DNA of 64,000 nucleotides. Origin: Malus domestica. Taxonomy: Eukaryota; Streptophyta; Magnoliopsida; Rosales; Rosaceae. Numbering within the stretch: position 1 is the stretch's first letter; every line of letters begins with the position of its first letter. Position numbers and translations under genes: made by a program. This document shows positions 30,861 to 43,093 of this stretch, one piece after another. Where the stretch lies: NCBI RefSeq assembly GCF_042453785.1, contig NC_091664.1, positions 29,002,501 through 29,066,500 on the forward strand. The letters run 5' to 3'. The notes beneath the pieces are model-generated. The model was not told the DNA's origin. It ran no database searches and was given only the letters and a program-made list of their open reading frames with translations.

Positions 30861-32666
30861 CTACAAGAGCAATGGACGATCGGGGATGGTTGGAATTGGG
30901 ATATCATTTTCCAGAATTTTTACAATCTGGTCCATTGATGGCCTAGCATTTACAACTGGATGAGAAGCAAGCACAGCAACCAAAGCATACTTCTCCATTA
31001 CTTCCGGCGGGCCTAATTCCGGCATGCATTCATCAATGACATCCAAAACTCTGCCTTCCCTGACTTGTGACCATGCCCAATCTGACAACAACAAAGGCCT
31101 ATTCTCGTCGTTGAATTCTATAACTGCTTTTTTCCCACTTAAAAGCTCAAGCAGTACAACCCCGAAACTGTACACATCGATCTTTTGAGATATTTGGCCA
31201 TACAAAGCGTACTCAGGAGCAACATAACCTAGCGTGCCGGCAACCCTAGTGCTCACATGTGTCTGCCCCTCTGGTGTGAACTTTGCAAGGCCAAAATCTG
31301 CCAGTTTAGCTTCAAATGCTTCATCTAAAAGCACGTTGCTCACTTTGATGTCACGCTGAATGATAGCAGGCTGTACGCCGTGGTGTAAATAAGCCAACCC
31401 ACGAGCCACTCCAAGCGCAATCTTTTGGCGAATTGACCAGCTAAGCTTCTTGAATTTCGGTTGGAACAGATGGTCATAGAGGCTTCCATTTTGCACCAAT
31501 TCACAAGCTAGAATTCTCCGGTGGTCTCCTTTATACACGGTCGCAATACAATAGCCTCTCAAGGACACAAGATTCACATGCCTTACGCTTGCGATCACCT
31601 CCACTTCGTGTGCGAAAACTTGGTCTCCGGCTGCAGAGCAGTTCTTGAACCTTTTCAATGCAACTTCAGAGCCATCTTGCAACATCCCCTTGTAAACATT
31701 CCCATATCCTCCCATACCAATTATGTTCTCCCTTGCGAAATTCCTCGTAGCCTTTTGTATTTCCTCGAAGCTGAACTTTATTGAAGAAGTACTAATTCGA
31801 CCACTAATTTCCATCTCCCCACTCGAAACTTCTTCAATTTGAGCCAAATTTTCCTTGTTCTTCCTCTTCCATTTCTTGTTCCATATCCAAAGAAACCAAA
31901 CCACAACCAATGCCCCTATAAATCCATAAAAAGAACCCGTCACAATCCCCCACATCACCGGCTTGGGATCTCCGGACTTTTTATTAGACGGTGAGAAATC
32001 AAGCAGAAACAAACACTTGGCAGTCCCCATATCTGTTGGTCCGAACCTGTTGGAAAATGCCGCAGCATATATAAACGGGTAGCCATTGCAATCAGAAACA
32101 TTGCCATCATTTGAGACTCTGAAATAAGATGTGCGAACTCTTGACAAGCGATCCACGCAGGAATTACAACCAGAATTCTTCTTCAAAGACTGATCACAAG
32201 AGCCCTTCATTTGTTGCAACTCATCTCCAGAAACTAAGGTTTCAAAATCAGACTTTGTTGTGATGTTCTTACAAGTTTGTGACATGAAATTGGTCTTCAA
32301 GCCACATTTGGACTTAATATCAAACCTGGGAATGAATCGATCAACTAGATTCACATACGAAACCCAGCAGGCATCCAGAACATCTGGAGACAATGAAAAC
32401 AATCCGGTGGTCCGAAGATAGTCTGATCGAAGGAGACGGATTCCTTGTAGCACGTACTGGCACTTGGTAGCAATATCTAGCAAGGGCAATGGAATATCGT
32501 TTTGGGTGATGAGTTTTTGGATAAGATCGATGTTCAATGGGCATGGAGAATTAGCTGCACTACCCAATTTTCTATGGAAATTTTCATGGGAAATTGCTTT
32601 AGAATTGGTGAGGGGTAAGACCAATCCAAGGAGGAGAAGAAATTGAGAGATCAATAGGGTTTTCAT
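30861..32666 (-). CDS. RKF3: RKF3-like receptor protein kinase (SPARK ectodomain), single exon
   Basis: 601 aa, no intron, no frame damage. Signal peptide 1-23. The Cys-rich ectodomain (about 40-235) has the RKF3/SPARK pattern, including CNSCVDRL (167-174) and KCLFLLDFSP near its end. One membrane helix at about 238-262 is followed by a basic stop-transfer segment KKWKRKNK. Kinase: Gly loop GMGGYG (317-322), Lys338 in VALKRF, DFG at 457-459, APE-type VAPEY at 483-486. The catalytic loop reads QRDIKVSN (437-444): the usual His of HRD is Gln, while Arg438 and Asp439 are kept. RKF3 relatives are plasma-membrane Ser/Thr kinases. The ligand is unknown to me. A Copia element lies 54 bp upstream of the ATG, so the native promoter has been displaced. 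Confidence 0.93.
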   Translation of the reverse strand: MKTLLISQFLLLLGLVLPLTNSKAISHENFHRKLGSAANSPCPLNIDLIQKLITQNDIPLPLLDIATKCQYVLQGIRLLRSDYLRTTGLFSLSPDVLDACWVSYVNLVDRFIPRFDIKSKCGLKTNFMSQTCKNITTKSDFETLVSGDELQQMKGSCDQSLKKNSGCNSCVDRLSRVRTSYFRVSNDGNVSDCNGYPFIYAAAFSNRFGPTDMGTAKCLFLLDFSPSNKKSGDPKPVMWGIVTGSFYGFIGALVVVWFLWIWNKKWKRKNKENLAQIEEVSSGEMEISGRISTSSIKFSFEEIQKATRNFARENIIGMGGYGNVYKGMLQDGSEVALKRFKNCSAAGDQVFAHEVEVIASVRHVNLVSLRGYCIATVYKGDHRRILACELVQNGSLYDHLFQPKFKKLSWSIRQKIALGVARGLAYLHHGVQPAIIQRDIKVSNVLLDEAFEAKLADFGLAKFTPEGQTHVSTRVAGTLGYVAPEYALYGQISQKIDVYSFGVVLLELLSGKKAVIEFNDENRPLLLSDWAWSQVREGRVLDVIDECMPELGPPEVMEKYALVAVLASHPVVNARPSMDQIVKILENDIPIPTIPDRPLLL

Positions 32667-32724
32667 TGATATTTGCAGACTGCAGCATAAATTTTGTTTT
32701 ATTTTGGAATGGAATGGGAAGTTT

Positions 32725-33028
32725 TATTAGTGTATAAGCTGTGAGCTAAGTAAAGTTAAAGTAAATAAGCCTTGTTTTGAATTGTGTATTCACTTAGTCT
32801 TAGATTATGACAAGTGTAAGGCTGAGATTGTATTGTTGGTTATGTGTATGCAGCTAAGGTTAATAGTTATGTACTTATGCCTTAGTGCGTGTGTTAAGTT
32901 ATATATATGAAAAATCACATCTCAGACTTTGAGAGTGAGCAGAGAGCATTTCTTCATATTGCATCATTTCCTATTCTCTCAGATTTATTACTTACATAGA
33001 AACCCAGCTAATTCAAATTACTCTAACA
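32725..33028 (+). repeat. 5' LTR of the Copia element
   Basis: 304 bp, TATA-like gttatatatatgaaa near 32897. Its transcription would run away from the RKF3-like gene. Followed by the tRNA-Met-like primer-binding site. Confidence 0.9.
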
Positions 33029-33177
33029 TGGCCTCAGAGCCAGATTCGATCATTTGAGATCTGGGAGTAAACTGTGAAGTAATCGAGCTACACTCGAGCT
33101 CGTTCCGATTCAGGCGAAGACTCCAAAACACCATAGAATCCGATTTCGGTTTGTGTTCGTCTCGTCTAAGCTAAGAG

Positions 33178-36100
33178 ATGGCTGGATCTGGAAGTTCTGA
33201 GGTGAGAACTCCGATCTTCTCCGGTGAGAACTACGAGTTCTGGAGAATCAAGATGGTGACGATCTTCAAATCTCATGGGTTATGGAAATTAATTGAAAAA
33301 GGGATTACGATCTCAGAAACAAAGAAGAAGAAGAAGGCTGAAGGAAGCTCAGATGAAGAAGAAGACGATGAGAAAATGGTCGTAGCATATATGCAAGATG
33401 CAAAAGCTCTGGGTATTATTCAGAATGCAGTCTCAGATCAGATATTTCCTCGGATAGCTAATGCAGATTCTGTGAAGATGGCATGGGATTTGTTATATGG
33501 TGAGTACCATGGTGGTGATCAGGTAAGATCTGTGAAACTACAAAATCTGAGACGTGAATTTGAGTATGCCAGGATGCGTGATGATGAAACTCTGTCTGGA
33601 TATCTTACTAGGCTAAATGAATTGATTAATCAGATGAAAGCATTTGGTGAGATTCTGTCTAATGAAAGGCTTGTACAGAAAGTTCTGATTAGTCTCAGTA
33701 AACCATATGATCCCATATGTTTAGTCATTGAAAATACAAAATGCTTGGAGACTGTAGAATTGCAGGAAGTTGTAGCAATTTTGAAAAGCCAAGAATAACG
33801 GTTTGATTTACATACTGTTGATGCAACTGAGAGAGCATTTTCTTCACTTTCTGTGAATCCAAAGGAACAAAACAGGAGTAGTGCATACTCTGGTTCATCC
33901 AAATCTCAGAAAAACTGGAATTCTAAAGGCAAGAAATGGGAGTCTAAGCCTAAGTTCCAACAGAGATCATTTACTAATTCTGCACAGAATTCATCTTCTT
34001 CAGGATTCATGAAGCAAGATATAGTTAAACCACAGTGTAAAGTGTGCTCTAAGTTTCACTTTGGAGAATGTCGATACAAGGGACAATCCAAATGTCACAA
34101 CTGTGATAGGTTCGGGCATTGGGCTAGAGAATGCACAGCAGGCAAGGTTGTTCAGAAGGCAAACTGTGCTAATCAAGCAGAAGTGACAGGCAATTTGTTT
34201 TATGCTAACAGTGCAATTACTGAAGTCAAGGTGAATGAAAACGGGTACATTGATAGTGGTTGTAGTAACCACATGACTGGAAATGCTGAGCTACTTATGG
34301 ATGTAAGGACAAATGTCACTGGAAAAGTACAAATGCCCACTGGAAATCTGGTAGATGTTGCTGGAATAGGTTCACTTGTGATTGATACAAATTCTGGTAT
34401 TAAATGCATCAAGGAAGTCATGTTTCTACCTGGTTTGAAGGAAAATCTGTTGAGTGTGGGACAGATGGATGAACATGGATATTATTTGCTATTTGGTGGA
34501 AGAGAGTGTTGCATATTTGATGGTCCTTCACTTGATTGTCTGGTTATCAAGGTTAAGATGAAAAGTAATAGGTGCTATCCTTTGTCTTTAATGCAATTTG
34601 ATCAAGTTGCATTGAAGGCTAGTGTAACTGAATGTACCTGGACGTGGCACAAAAGACTAGGACACCTAAATCTTAGAAGCCTCAAGCAGCTTAGAGAAAA
34701 AGAAATGGTGCATGGTCTTCCACATCTTGAAGATGTTGATGGTGTGTGTGTAGGATGTCAAATGGGAAAACAACACAGAGATTGGTTTCCAAAAGAACAA
34801 GCTTGGAGAGCTAAGAATCCTCTAGAATTAATACACACAGATTTGTGTGGTCCCATGAATAATGAATCAATTGCTGGGAATAAATATTTCATGTTGTTTA
34901 TTGATGATCACACAAGAATGTCATGGGTTTATTTCCTACGACATAAGTCTGAGGCACTAATCTGTTTCAGAAAGTTCAAAGCTATGGTGGAGTTACAATG
35001 TGGATTTAAAGTGAAATGCCTAAGGAGTGATAGGGGGAGAATTTCTCTCAACTGAATTCAGCAAGTTGTTGGAATCTGAAGGCATACAAAGACAGTTATC
35101 CATTGCTTATACTCCACAGCAAAATGGAGTAGTGGAGAGAAAGAATAGAACAATTGTAGAGATGGCTAGGGCAATGATTCATGATAAAAGCATGCCATAC
35201 TTTCTGTGGGCAGAAGCTGTACATACAGCTGTTTATATTTTGAACAGATCACCTACAAAAGCTCTTGATAATATAACTCCTTTTGAAGCCTATAGTGGGA
35301 GAAAACCAGGGATTGGTCACTTAAAAGTGTTTGGATCACTCTGTTATGTTCATGTACCAGCAGAAAGAAGACAAAAGCTTGATGCAAAGTCTGTCAAATG
35401 TGTGTTTGTGGGTTATGCAACTTGTGAGAAAGGGTACAGAGTATTTGATCCATGTTCAAGGAAGTTAATCATATCAAGGGATGTGGTCTTCGATGAAACT
35501 ATATCTTGGAATTGGAAGCAGAATTCAGAGAAATCTATTGCAATAACTGACATTCAAGATCAGTATAGGACTGTGGGTGATTTCAGTCTACAAGAAGTGA
35601 CAGAAGTAGAAAATAGTAATCAAATGGAAGAACAAGATAGAGATGTCTCTGAAACTGTTGAGATCACTAGTCCTTATGATCATACACCAGTTAAATGGAG
35701 AAATATCAGTGATATCCTAGCACAATGCAATCTCTGTATTGTGGAGCCAGAGAAGTATGAGGAAGCTGCACAAGATAAAGCTTGGATAAAAGCTATGAAA
35801 GAAGAATTATCCATGATTGAGAAAAATAAGACTTGGAAGCTTGTAGACAGACCAAGTGATAAGCAGGTTATTGGTGTGAAATGGGTGTTCAAAACCAAAC
35901 TGAATTTGGATGGCTCAATACAAAAGAACAAGGCAAGGCTAGTTGCTAAAGGATATGTGCAGAAACCAGGACTCGATTACAATGAGACTTTTGCTTCAGT
36001 TGCCAGATTGGACACCATCAGAACACTGATTGCACTTGCTGCACACAGAAGCTGGAAGCTATTTCAATTAGATGTTAAGTCTGCTTTCTTAAATGGAATA

Positions 36101-37270
36101 TTGCAAGAAGAAGTATATGTTGATCAACCTGAAGGGTTTGTGATTAATGGCAAGGAAGATAAGGTTTACAAATTGCACAAGGCCCTTTATGGCTTGAAAC
36201 AGGCGCCTAGGGCCTGGTATGGAGAGATTGACAGCTATTTTGCTAAGTGTGGGTTTGAGAAAAGCTTAAGTGAAGCAACTCTCTACACTAAGACAAGGGG
36301 AGAAAAGGATATACTAATAATCTCCATATATGTGGATGATATTGTGTATACTGGAAACAATCAAGATATGCTGGATGAGTTCAAAGAAGATATGAAGGAG
36401 AAGTATGAGATGTCAGACTTGGGCCTTCTTCACCATTTCTTGGGGATGGGGGTAATTCAAACAGAATCTAGCATCTTCATTCATCAATAGAAGTATGCCT
36501 CTTCCCTGTTGGATAAGTTTGGATTGAAAGAATGTAAATCTGTCTCTATACCTCTTGTGGCTACTGAAAAGTTAAGTAAAGAAGATGGAAGTGGTGCAGC
36601 AGATGAAGAGAAATACAGAAAGCTTGTAGGCAGTTTATTGTATCTTACTGCTACAAGACCAGATGTGATGTATGCAGCTAGTTTGTTAGCTAGATATATG
36701 CATGGTCCTTCTAACAAGCACTATGGGATAGCTAAGAGAGTGCTTAGATATATCAAAGGAACACTGGATTATGATTTGCATTATATGAAAGGCAAGAAGG
36801 CAGTTTTAGTTGGTTTCTGTGATAGTGATTGGGGAGGATCAATAGATGACAGCAAGAGTACCTCAGGCTATGCTTTTTCTTTTGGCAGTTGAGTGTTCTC
36901 ATGGGCTTCTGTGAAACAAAATTGTGTTGCACTATCCACAGCAGAGGCTGAATATATTAGTGCTGCCGAAGCAACATCTCAAGCTATATGGATCAGGTTT
37001 GTTCTTGAAGATTTTGGAGAGTTACAAGCTGAAGCAATCTCAATAACTAAAAATCCAGTGTTTCACCAAAGGACTAAGCACATTGACAGAAGATATCACT
37101 TCATAAAGGATGCCTTGCAGCAAGGAATTGTTGATTTGGTATACTGTCCAACCAAAGAACAAGTGGCAGACATTTTTACCAAGGCCTTACCAAAAGAGAG
37201 ATTCAACCATCTCAGAGATAAGCTTGGAGTTGTATCAGCTCAAAGCTTAAAGGGGAGTATTAGTGTATAA
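33178..37270 (+). pseudogene. Copia gag-pol polyprotein, frame broken four times
   Basis: Gag starts at ATG 33178 (UBN2-type domain). An in-frame TAA is at 33796. The same frame then gives zinc knuckle CHNCDRFGHWAREC, protease YIDSGCSNHM, pre-integrase WHKRLGHLNLRS and the integrase start. A one-base loss in the G run at about 35031-35036 shifts the frame. Integrase continues (YTPQQNGVVERKNRT), then reverse transcriptase with KSAFLNG, LKQAPRAWY and the catalytic YVDD at about 36329. TAG lies at 36488 and TGA at 36890 between the RT and RNase H parts (VGFCDSDWGG, STAEAEYI). It ends at TAA-type sequence just before the 3' LTR. These breaks prevent a full polyprotein from this copy. Confidence 0.88.
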
Positions 37271-37561
37271 GCTGTGAGCTAAGTAAAGTTAAAGTAAATA
37301 AGCCTTGTTTTGAATTGTGTATTCACTTAGTCTTAGATTATGACAAGTGTAAGGCTGAGATTGTATTGTTGGTTGTGTGTATGCAGCTAAGGTTAATAGT
37401 TATGTACTTATGCCTTAGCGCGTGTGTTAAGTTATATATATGAAAAATCACATCTCAGACTTTGAGAGTGAGCAGAGAGCATTTCTTCATATTGCATCCT
37501 TTCCTATTCTCTCAGATTTATTACTTACATAGAAACCCAGCTAATTCAAATTACTCTAACA
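37258..37561 (+). repeat. 3' LTR of the Copia element
   Basis: 304 bp, about 99% identical to the 5' LTR by eye. The AGTTT target-site duplication follows directly. Confidence 0.9.
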
Positions 37562-37566
37562 AGTTT

Positions 37567-38252
37567 GACTTCATTCTTTGGGAGCTCACAAATGCCTTGA
37601 AGCCTTGAAGGTGGAATGGAAGTTTGGCAGTTACTGTTGTAGGGAAGCAATTTAAATTGACTTGGGGATGTGTTCCTAACTTCTAACTGAATTTTAAATT
37701 TGCGGGTCTTGGGTGTGTACACTCACACCTATAGCTTCTCTCCTATATACTATATAGAGTTGATCGGAAGAATATTTTTACACTTTTGCTATAATTAACG
37801 GGAAAAAGAGTACATTTAGATAATTGACCGAGTACATTTGTTTAGTCCGACATGTATAAGGTTTTATCATAAAAGATCCCGATATTAGTAAAAGTGGAGT
37901 TGAAACTCTTTTTTTTCTGTGTCTTAACCAATGTGGGATATTTTAACAATTAGCACTGATTTAAGAGCTATCTGGGAATATTTAGAACTTCATTGTTCTA
38001 GAATGTAAGACTTGGTCTAACAGTCAAAACAAACAAATAAATGAATAGTTGACAGAAGAGGCCTGGTACTGATAGGCCTTAGGTTTATCCTAATGTTTCT
38101 TGGTTGGATTAGGGATGTCCTATTCTAATTAGCAGATTCAGTTGTCCTAATACAAAGGAATCAATACTTTTGCTATCAAACCTAACAAAATATGCTGTGT
38201 ATTTTTTAAATCTCTTCCAACTGTTGAAAAATATGATTATAGATATAATTAA
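37567..38252. other. Intergenic sequence
   Basis: The first part was contiguous with the RKF3-like promoter before the Copia insertion, so original upstream regulatory sequence of that gene may now lie here, about 4.9 kb from the start codon. No gene is seen. Confidence 0.45.
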
Positions 38253-39287
38253 AGGAAAACTAATGAAAATAACTTTAAATCTTTATATTTTAACAAAAAA
38301 ACCATACATTAGATTTTATTTAATGATAAAGACAAAAATAAATAAAGAACTTAAAAAAACCCAGGTCATCGTCAATGATGTTTATGGTATTCTTCATTGC
38401 GATACAGAATGCATGACCAACTGGAAAGGTTTCTGCATCTTTCCTTTTAGTCTCATGCTTGGGAAGTGAAGAGATGAAAGAAAGAGTATACATGTATTCC
38501 CCCCCTCCCCCCCCCTCGGCGGCTCTTTGTGATGTCTCTTGCCTTTCCCCTCTTCCCCCCCTCTCTGTAACTCCCTCCCTTCCCTCCCCCCCCCCACCCC
38601 CGTAATTCCAACCCTCTTCCGTAAACCCCATCTCAATCCCCTCTCCCACACTTCATCGTCAACTCCATCCACAAAAGCACCATCCTCTCTGTCTCCTCGC
38701 CTCCCTCCACGACAAAGCCTAGCAAACCTATACCCTAATTGTAATTGCCTACAAATCAAACCCAGTTTCCTCCGTGCCTCATTTTGTGGAAAGTCATAGC
38801 TTGATGGAACGAGGTTGCATAAGGGAAGGTTTGCCAATAATAGAAGGGAACAATATCAAATCAAATCAAGTCCATTAACTGCCTTTTTCAATACAAAGTG
38901 AATTGTTTGAGAAAATTGCAAATTCTAATTAATCCATGGTATTGCAGGTTTTAGATGGTTGCTAACTCTGACTGTATTTTTATAAACAGTGTAGTAAGTT
39001 TCATAAACAGTATCGTAAGTTTTCATAAACAGTGTAGTAAGTTTCATAAATTGTATCGTAAGTTTCATAAACAATGTAGAAAGTTTCATAAATAGTTTGT
39101 GCGCATGTCAGATTTTTTTTTAATATTAAAATTATGTCTTTTTCATTAAAATTTAAGCTCTTTTGTCCTTTTGATTAAAATTTAAGGGTTTTTCATTAAA
39201 TTTTAAGTCTTTTTAATTAAATAAAATTATAGCATGGTTTTTTTATTAAAATAAACTTTGTCCAAGCCCTTTTCATGAAAGTTCCCT
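38253..39287 (+). mobile_element. Non-autonomous DNA transposon, about 1035 bp, with 8-bp target-site duplication
   Basis: The left end aggaaaactaatgaaaa and the right end ttttcatgaaagttccct are imperfect inverted repeats. ATAATTAA flanks both sides (38245-38252 and 39288-39295), pointing to a hAT-like 8-bp duplication. One more matching T would allow 9 bp. The interior has C-rich runs (38500-38600) and a short 20-bp tandem array (about 38985-39100), and no transposase. It is homologous to the interrupted copies at 7233-8126 and 12206-13224, and its ends resemble the short MITEs at 25118 and 29496. Confidence 0.75.
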
Positions 39288-39295
39288 ATAATTAA

Positions 39296-40851
39296 GGAGC
39301 TTAAATCCAAAGTTAACGACACACATATATTAATCCGGAAGAAATAAGAAATTATGAATGACCATGTCAGCGCTTGAAAGTATTATTTTAGCATAATTAC
39401 ATTAATTCTTTGTTCAGTTAAGTTTCCGACGTCTCTCCCCGCGGCTAGAGACAAGCAAGAGGAAAAAAAAAAACAAAACTTGCTGCCGACCTTTGCTTTT
39501 TGCATTTGAGTCAGCGACGATCTTTCTTTTATCTCTTTTTTATCTCCTCTTTGTTTATATTTGTAGTCACTCTCTTGTTCTACTGAGGAGAGCCTTCAAT
39601 TTGTGGTTGTGGTTGCTGTCTCGCTTTGTCGATGAGAGATTTTGTGGTTGTAGCCATGATCGTGGCTTGTTCAATCTCGTTCAAATATGCGGTGGTGGTG
39701 TTTGTGGCTTGTGCGCTCAACAAATGACTATGAGAAGGAAACTCAACGTTTGTCAGAAGAAACTCATAGCAGGTCTTCTCTACTAACGATTGCAAAATCA
39801 TTGATTGGTGTGATCTTTTCCTCATGGAGCCTCTACATTATTTCTCGGGCTTGCAATGTTTTGGTCCTCGTGACTACTGGGGTTTAGGACTAAGGTCCAT
39901 GATAGAAGAATCATTTTTTATGTTGAGTGTTTGTAATAGTAGGGTTGTGATGTATTTTTTTTATTTGTTCTAACTTTTGAGTTGTTCTAAGAGGCATGCC
40001 TGTCATATGTATATTTTTTACTATTTTAATGAATTTTTTTCCAAAACAAAGTTTTCATTTGACATGATCAAGTCAATACACATGTATTACACCACCAAAA
40101 TGTGAGGTATAAAAATTGGCCATCATTGCTCCATATTGTGACCCAAAATGCATGATTTAATTTGTACTTTTGTTACCAAGTATTGACAATAAGGTTAGGG
40201 ACATACCGATCAAAGAAAGAATTTTAAGGAACAAATAAGAAATGGGAGTTCTAATGGAATTATTCAAAAAATCATTGTTCTACATTGTAACAAGTTCAGG
40301 AATTAATACTCAAGAATTTTTAGTTAAAAAATCAATCAATACTCACTTTGTCTCTAAAGTGGTGAAGAACTCAAAATGTACATGTCCATTTAGAAAAAAA
40401 AAAAAAAAAACAAAGGTTTGATTTGATCCCCATTTGGAGCCACGGATAATGGAACTTCCCTTTGAGAATGAGTAAGTCTCTTAGTTACTTTGGTCTTGTC
40501 CAAAATCTTGTTTTAAATCCTAAACCCTAAAGATCTCACCCCATATACTCCACAGTTTTCCTCATACGTTGGCCCAACTTTTATCAATCATATCCGTTTT
40601 AAATTGTGGTCTAAAATAGTTAAGAGTGGAAAAATAGGAAAATTTGCACTCACTTTTTTTTTTACAAGAAGGGGGGCAACTGGTGGCATTTGCACCCACC
40701 TCTTGGAGTGCACCACCTTATCCACTCCACCTCTTGTGATTGCTGTATTTTACCGTACAAACAATTCAAATTATTAATTTATATAGTGAAAATACATTAA
40801 TCATAAATTTATGGAGAAACTGTTATGGAATGAATGTAAGTATTGTCCAAA

Positions 40852-40882
<31 letters not shown>

Positions 40883-42858
40883 TGTATACGCATACAAATG
40901 ATATTATGATAGTATCATGTGTAAATAGATCACATTATTTGATCGTACAAACGCCATTATTTGACCTACTCATTCATTTTGCTCATTCAGATGCCAAAAC
41001 GAATCAAGAAGACTACAAAGTTTACTCTTTCAGAGTGAGAATCCGCACTAATGTTTTCACTATCACCTTCCTGCACTCGGCTTCCATCTCTTTCTTTTTT
41101 TAAGCAATGAGAAATTAAATTCATTAAAAGCCAAACAGCCAAGCAGACAACAGAATCATATAGAAAGTGATGCTACGATACACAGCAAGCTCGCGGGCGA
41201 GAATTGCAGTCTTGAAAATAGCTTGACTACCATTTACGACATGTAAAGAACAACCATTCAAAACTGCTGACAGATGTCTGCATTCTAATGGCTTATAACT
41301 GCATATGGTTAAGGAGCTGTAGCTTTAGAGCTAAGCAAGCTCTGTATTTTGTATAAATCGATCTCTCTCTCTCTCATTTTCTTGTAACTTTGGTCACTTT
41401 CTCAGAAGATTATACGAGTTTCATTGTTCTCTAAAACTTCAGTTCTTATATTTTCTGCAAACTCCTTCGCATCTCATTTTCTTTTCTATCTAAGACAACA
41501 GAAATAAAGGATGAAACAAAGTTCACAGGGAGAGAAAAAGAAAAGGCAATGAAGATCAGCCGAGACGATGGCTGGTACCACTGCTTCTGCTGGTGAATCA
41601 CCAAATCCAAATCGAAGAAGGTAAAGAAGAAAAAAGAAGCTTCACCAAAAAGCAGCAGAATCTGACGAAGGAGCAAAGCCGGAAAGGCGGTGCATGTGGT
41701 TCTTATCGATGTCGCTGTACTCATCCTCGTATTCGCGTGCCAACCTCAATGAGGTGCTCTTAGTCATATCCCTAATGGCAATATTTTCGAATCATCTAAA
41801 GATACATACAATTACAAAGTAGTCTATAGATTCGGATTTCGTTATGGTTGGTGTAGTACACATTATTCGCTTTTTGATATACTGTGGTGAGGAATTTGAG
41901 GCTATGGACCTCAGGTCAAAATTAGGTCTCAAAAACATGATTAATTCTCTTCAAAACACATTAGCTCGTTACTTGAAAATAAGCTGGTAATCATGTTCTT
42001 GAGACCTGAAGTACATGGGCCTCAATTCTTCACCATACTAAATCAAAATGCATTATATCGTTACGTAAAAGTTGAAGAGTATTGTTGCGTGATGGCTCTT
42101 TCTAACCTTTGGAAAAAAAATCAATATTGGTATTAAAAAGCTTATGTATTAACCCCCTTATTTTACTAAATAAAAAAAATAAAAAATAAAAAAAAGCTTA
42201 TGTACTAAAGGACTGTGTGGGCTCATCAGCAATCCCCAACCCAAACAGACCACTTCCATAAGATTGGAGTCCATTGCTCGGATGCCAATATCTTGGGGAA
42301 GTACTAAGCCAATCTATTAAAATGTAAAAAGCCCACCTCTTTTATATATAAGCCCACCTTCTTTATATTGTTTCTACATTTCAAATTTGTGATTCAAACT
42401 TGAGGACATATGTGACACATTGTCTTTATTATCTAACTTGGCTAGCCTCAAAGCCTATTCCTAAGAAGAAAATACTTGGCTCCTTATGTAAAGAGTGATT
42501 TTTTTTTATAGACAAATCATAAGTTGACGTATGTGCATAAACTTTTACTTTTGGAGTTTTAGCAAGTTACTTTTGTATATATGTACGGTTAAAAATGAAT
42601 ATCTCATAACATCTAAGAAGTTAAGTAGTGCCTCCTCTAAAATTCATTTGTCATGTTTTCAAATTTACCCTTTTCTTTTCCATATTGTCAATGAAGTTTT
42701 CGTCACTTCAGCTTTTCAACTTTACTCTATAGTACAATAGGATGTGCTAGGATTCAATCGTGTGTCGCATTCTCACTTGCAACTGATGCTAGCATAGCTA
42801 GTAGTCTATCACCAAGCGGAAGTACTAGAATCCTCCATATGGATGCACAAGTAAGAGA
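39296..42858. other. Gene-poor interval
   Basis: No gene that I can support. A TA-dinucleotide run with a preceding A run lies at 40849-40885. The segment 39490-39890 is open in places and hydrophobic but has no splice logic or family resemblance. About 41105-41220 resembles a repeat tail. The region around 41560-41770 has purine-rich, exon-like composition without a recognisable product. Confidence 0.45.
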
Positions 42859-43093
42859 GGCTCACGATACCATCTTTACAGAAAAACAAGAGAGATATCG
42901 AGAATGAAAGAAAGTATTTTAGAGGGAGAAACAAAGAAAGAATATACTCTGTTATTTCATTAACTGAGAAATAAATGGTACAAATACAGTATTTATAGTT
43001 TGTGAGTTGCTTACAGATTAAGCTATACTTCACTAATTAAACATTCAGCTGACAAATCAAAACTTTTGTCAGGAAATGACTCATCTTCCAACA
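42859..43093 (-). mobile_element. Copia-type LTR with primer-binding site, minus strand, truncated element
   Basis: On the minus strand the LTR (43093-42873, 221 bp) opens TGTTGGAAGATGAGTC, has a TATA-like ctataaatactg near 43000 and ends TTTCTGTAAAGA. It is followed by TGGTATCGTGAGCC, a variant of the tRNA-Met primer-binding site, and a short ATG-initiated start (MEDSSTSAW) that may be the gag beginning. The rest of the element is missing. Confidence 0.55.

Larger units (their letters stand above)
32725..37561 (+). mobile_element. Nearly full-length Copia LTR retrotransposon with 5-bp target-site duplication
   Basis: The two LTRs are 32725-33028 and 37258-37561, each 304 bp, starting TATTAGTGTATAAG and ending CTCTAACA. 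I count three differences by eye (tatgtgtatg/tgtgtgtatg, agtgcgtg/agcgcgtg, catcattt/catccttt). The target-site duplication AGTTT is at 32720-32724 and 37562-37566. The primer-binding site tggcctcagagcc is at 33029 and the polypurine tract aaaggggag precedes the 3' LTR. All Copia domains are present in order, but the reading frame carries one frameshift and three stops. The 5' LTR is directly upstream of the RKF3-like gene, in divergent orientation. Confidence 0.93.

Noticed and set aside
38394..38837. Gly/Arg-rich minus-strand gene
   Set aside because: It comes from C-rich low-complexity sequence inside the DNA transposon copy.
39493..39887. Small hydrophobic protein gene
   Set aside because: No family resemblance, no splice or start context, and composition like non-coding sequence.
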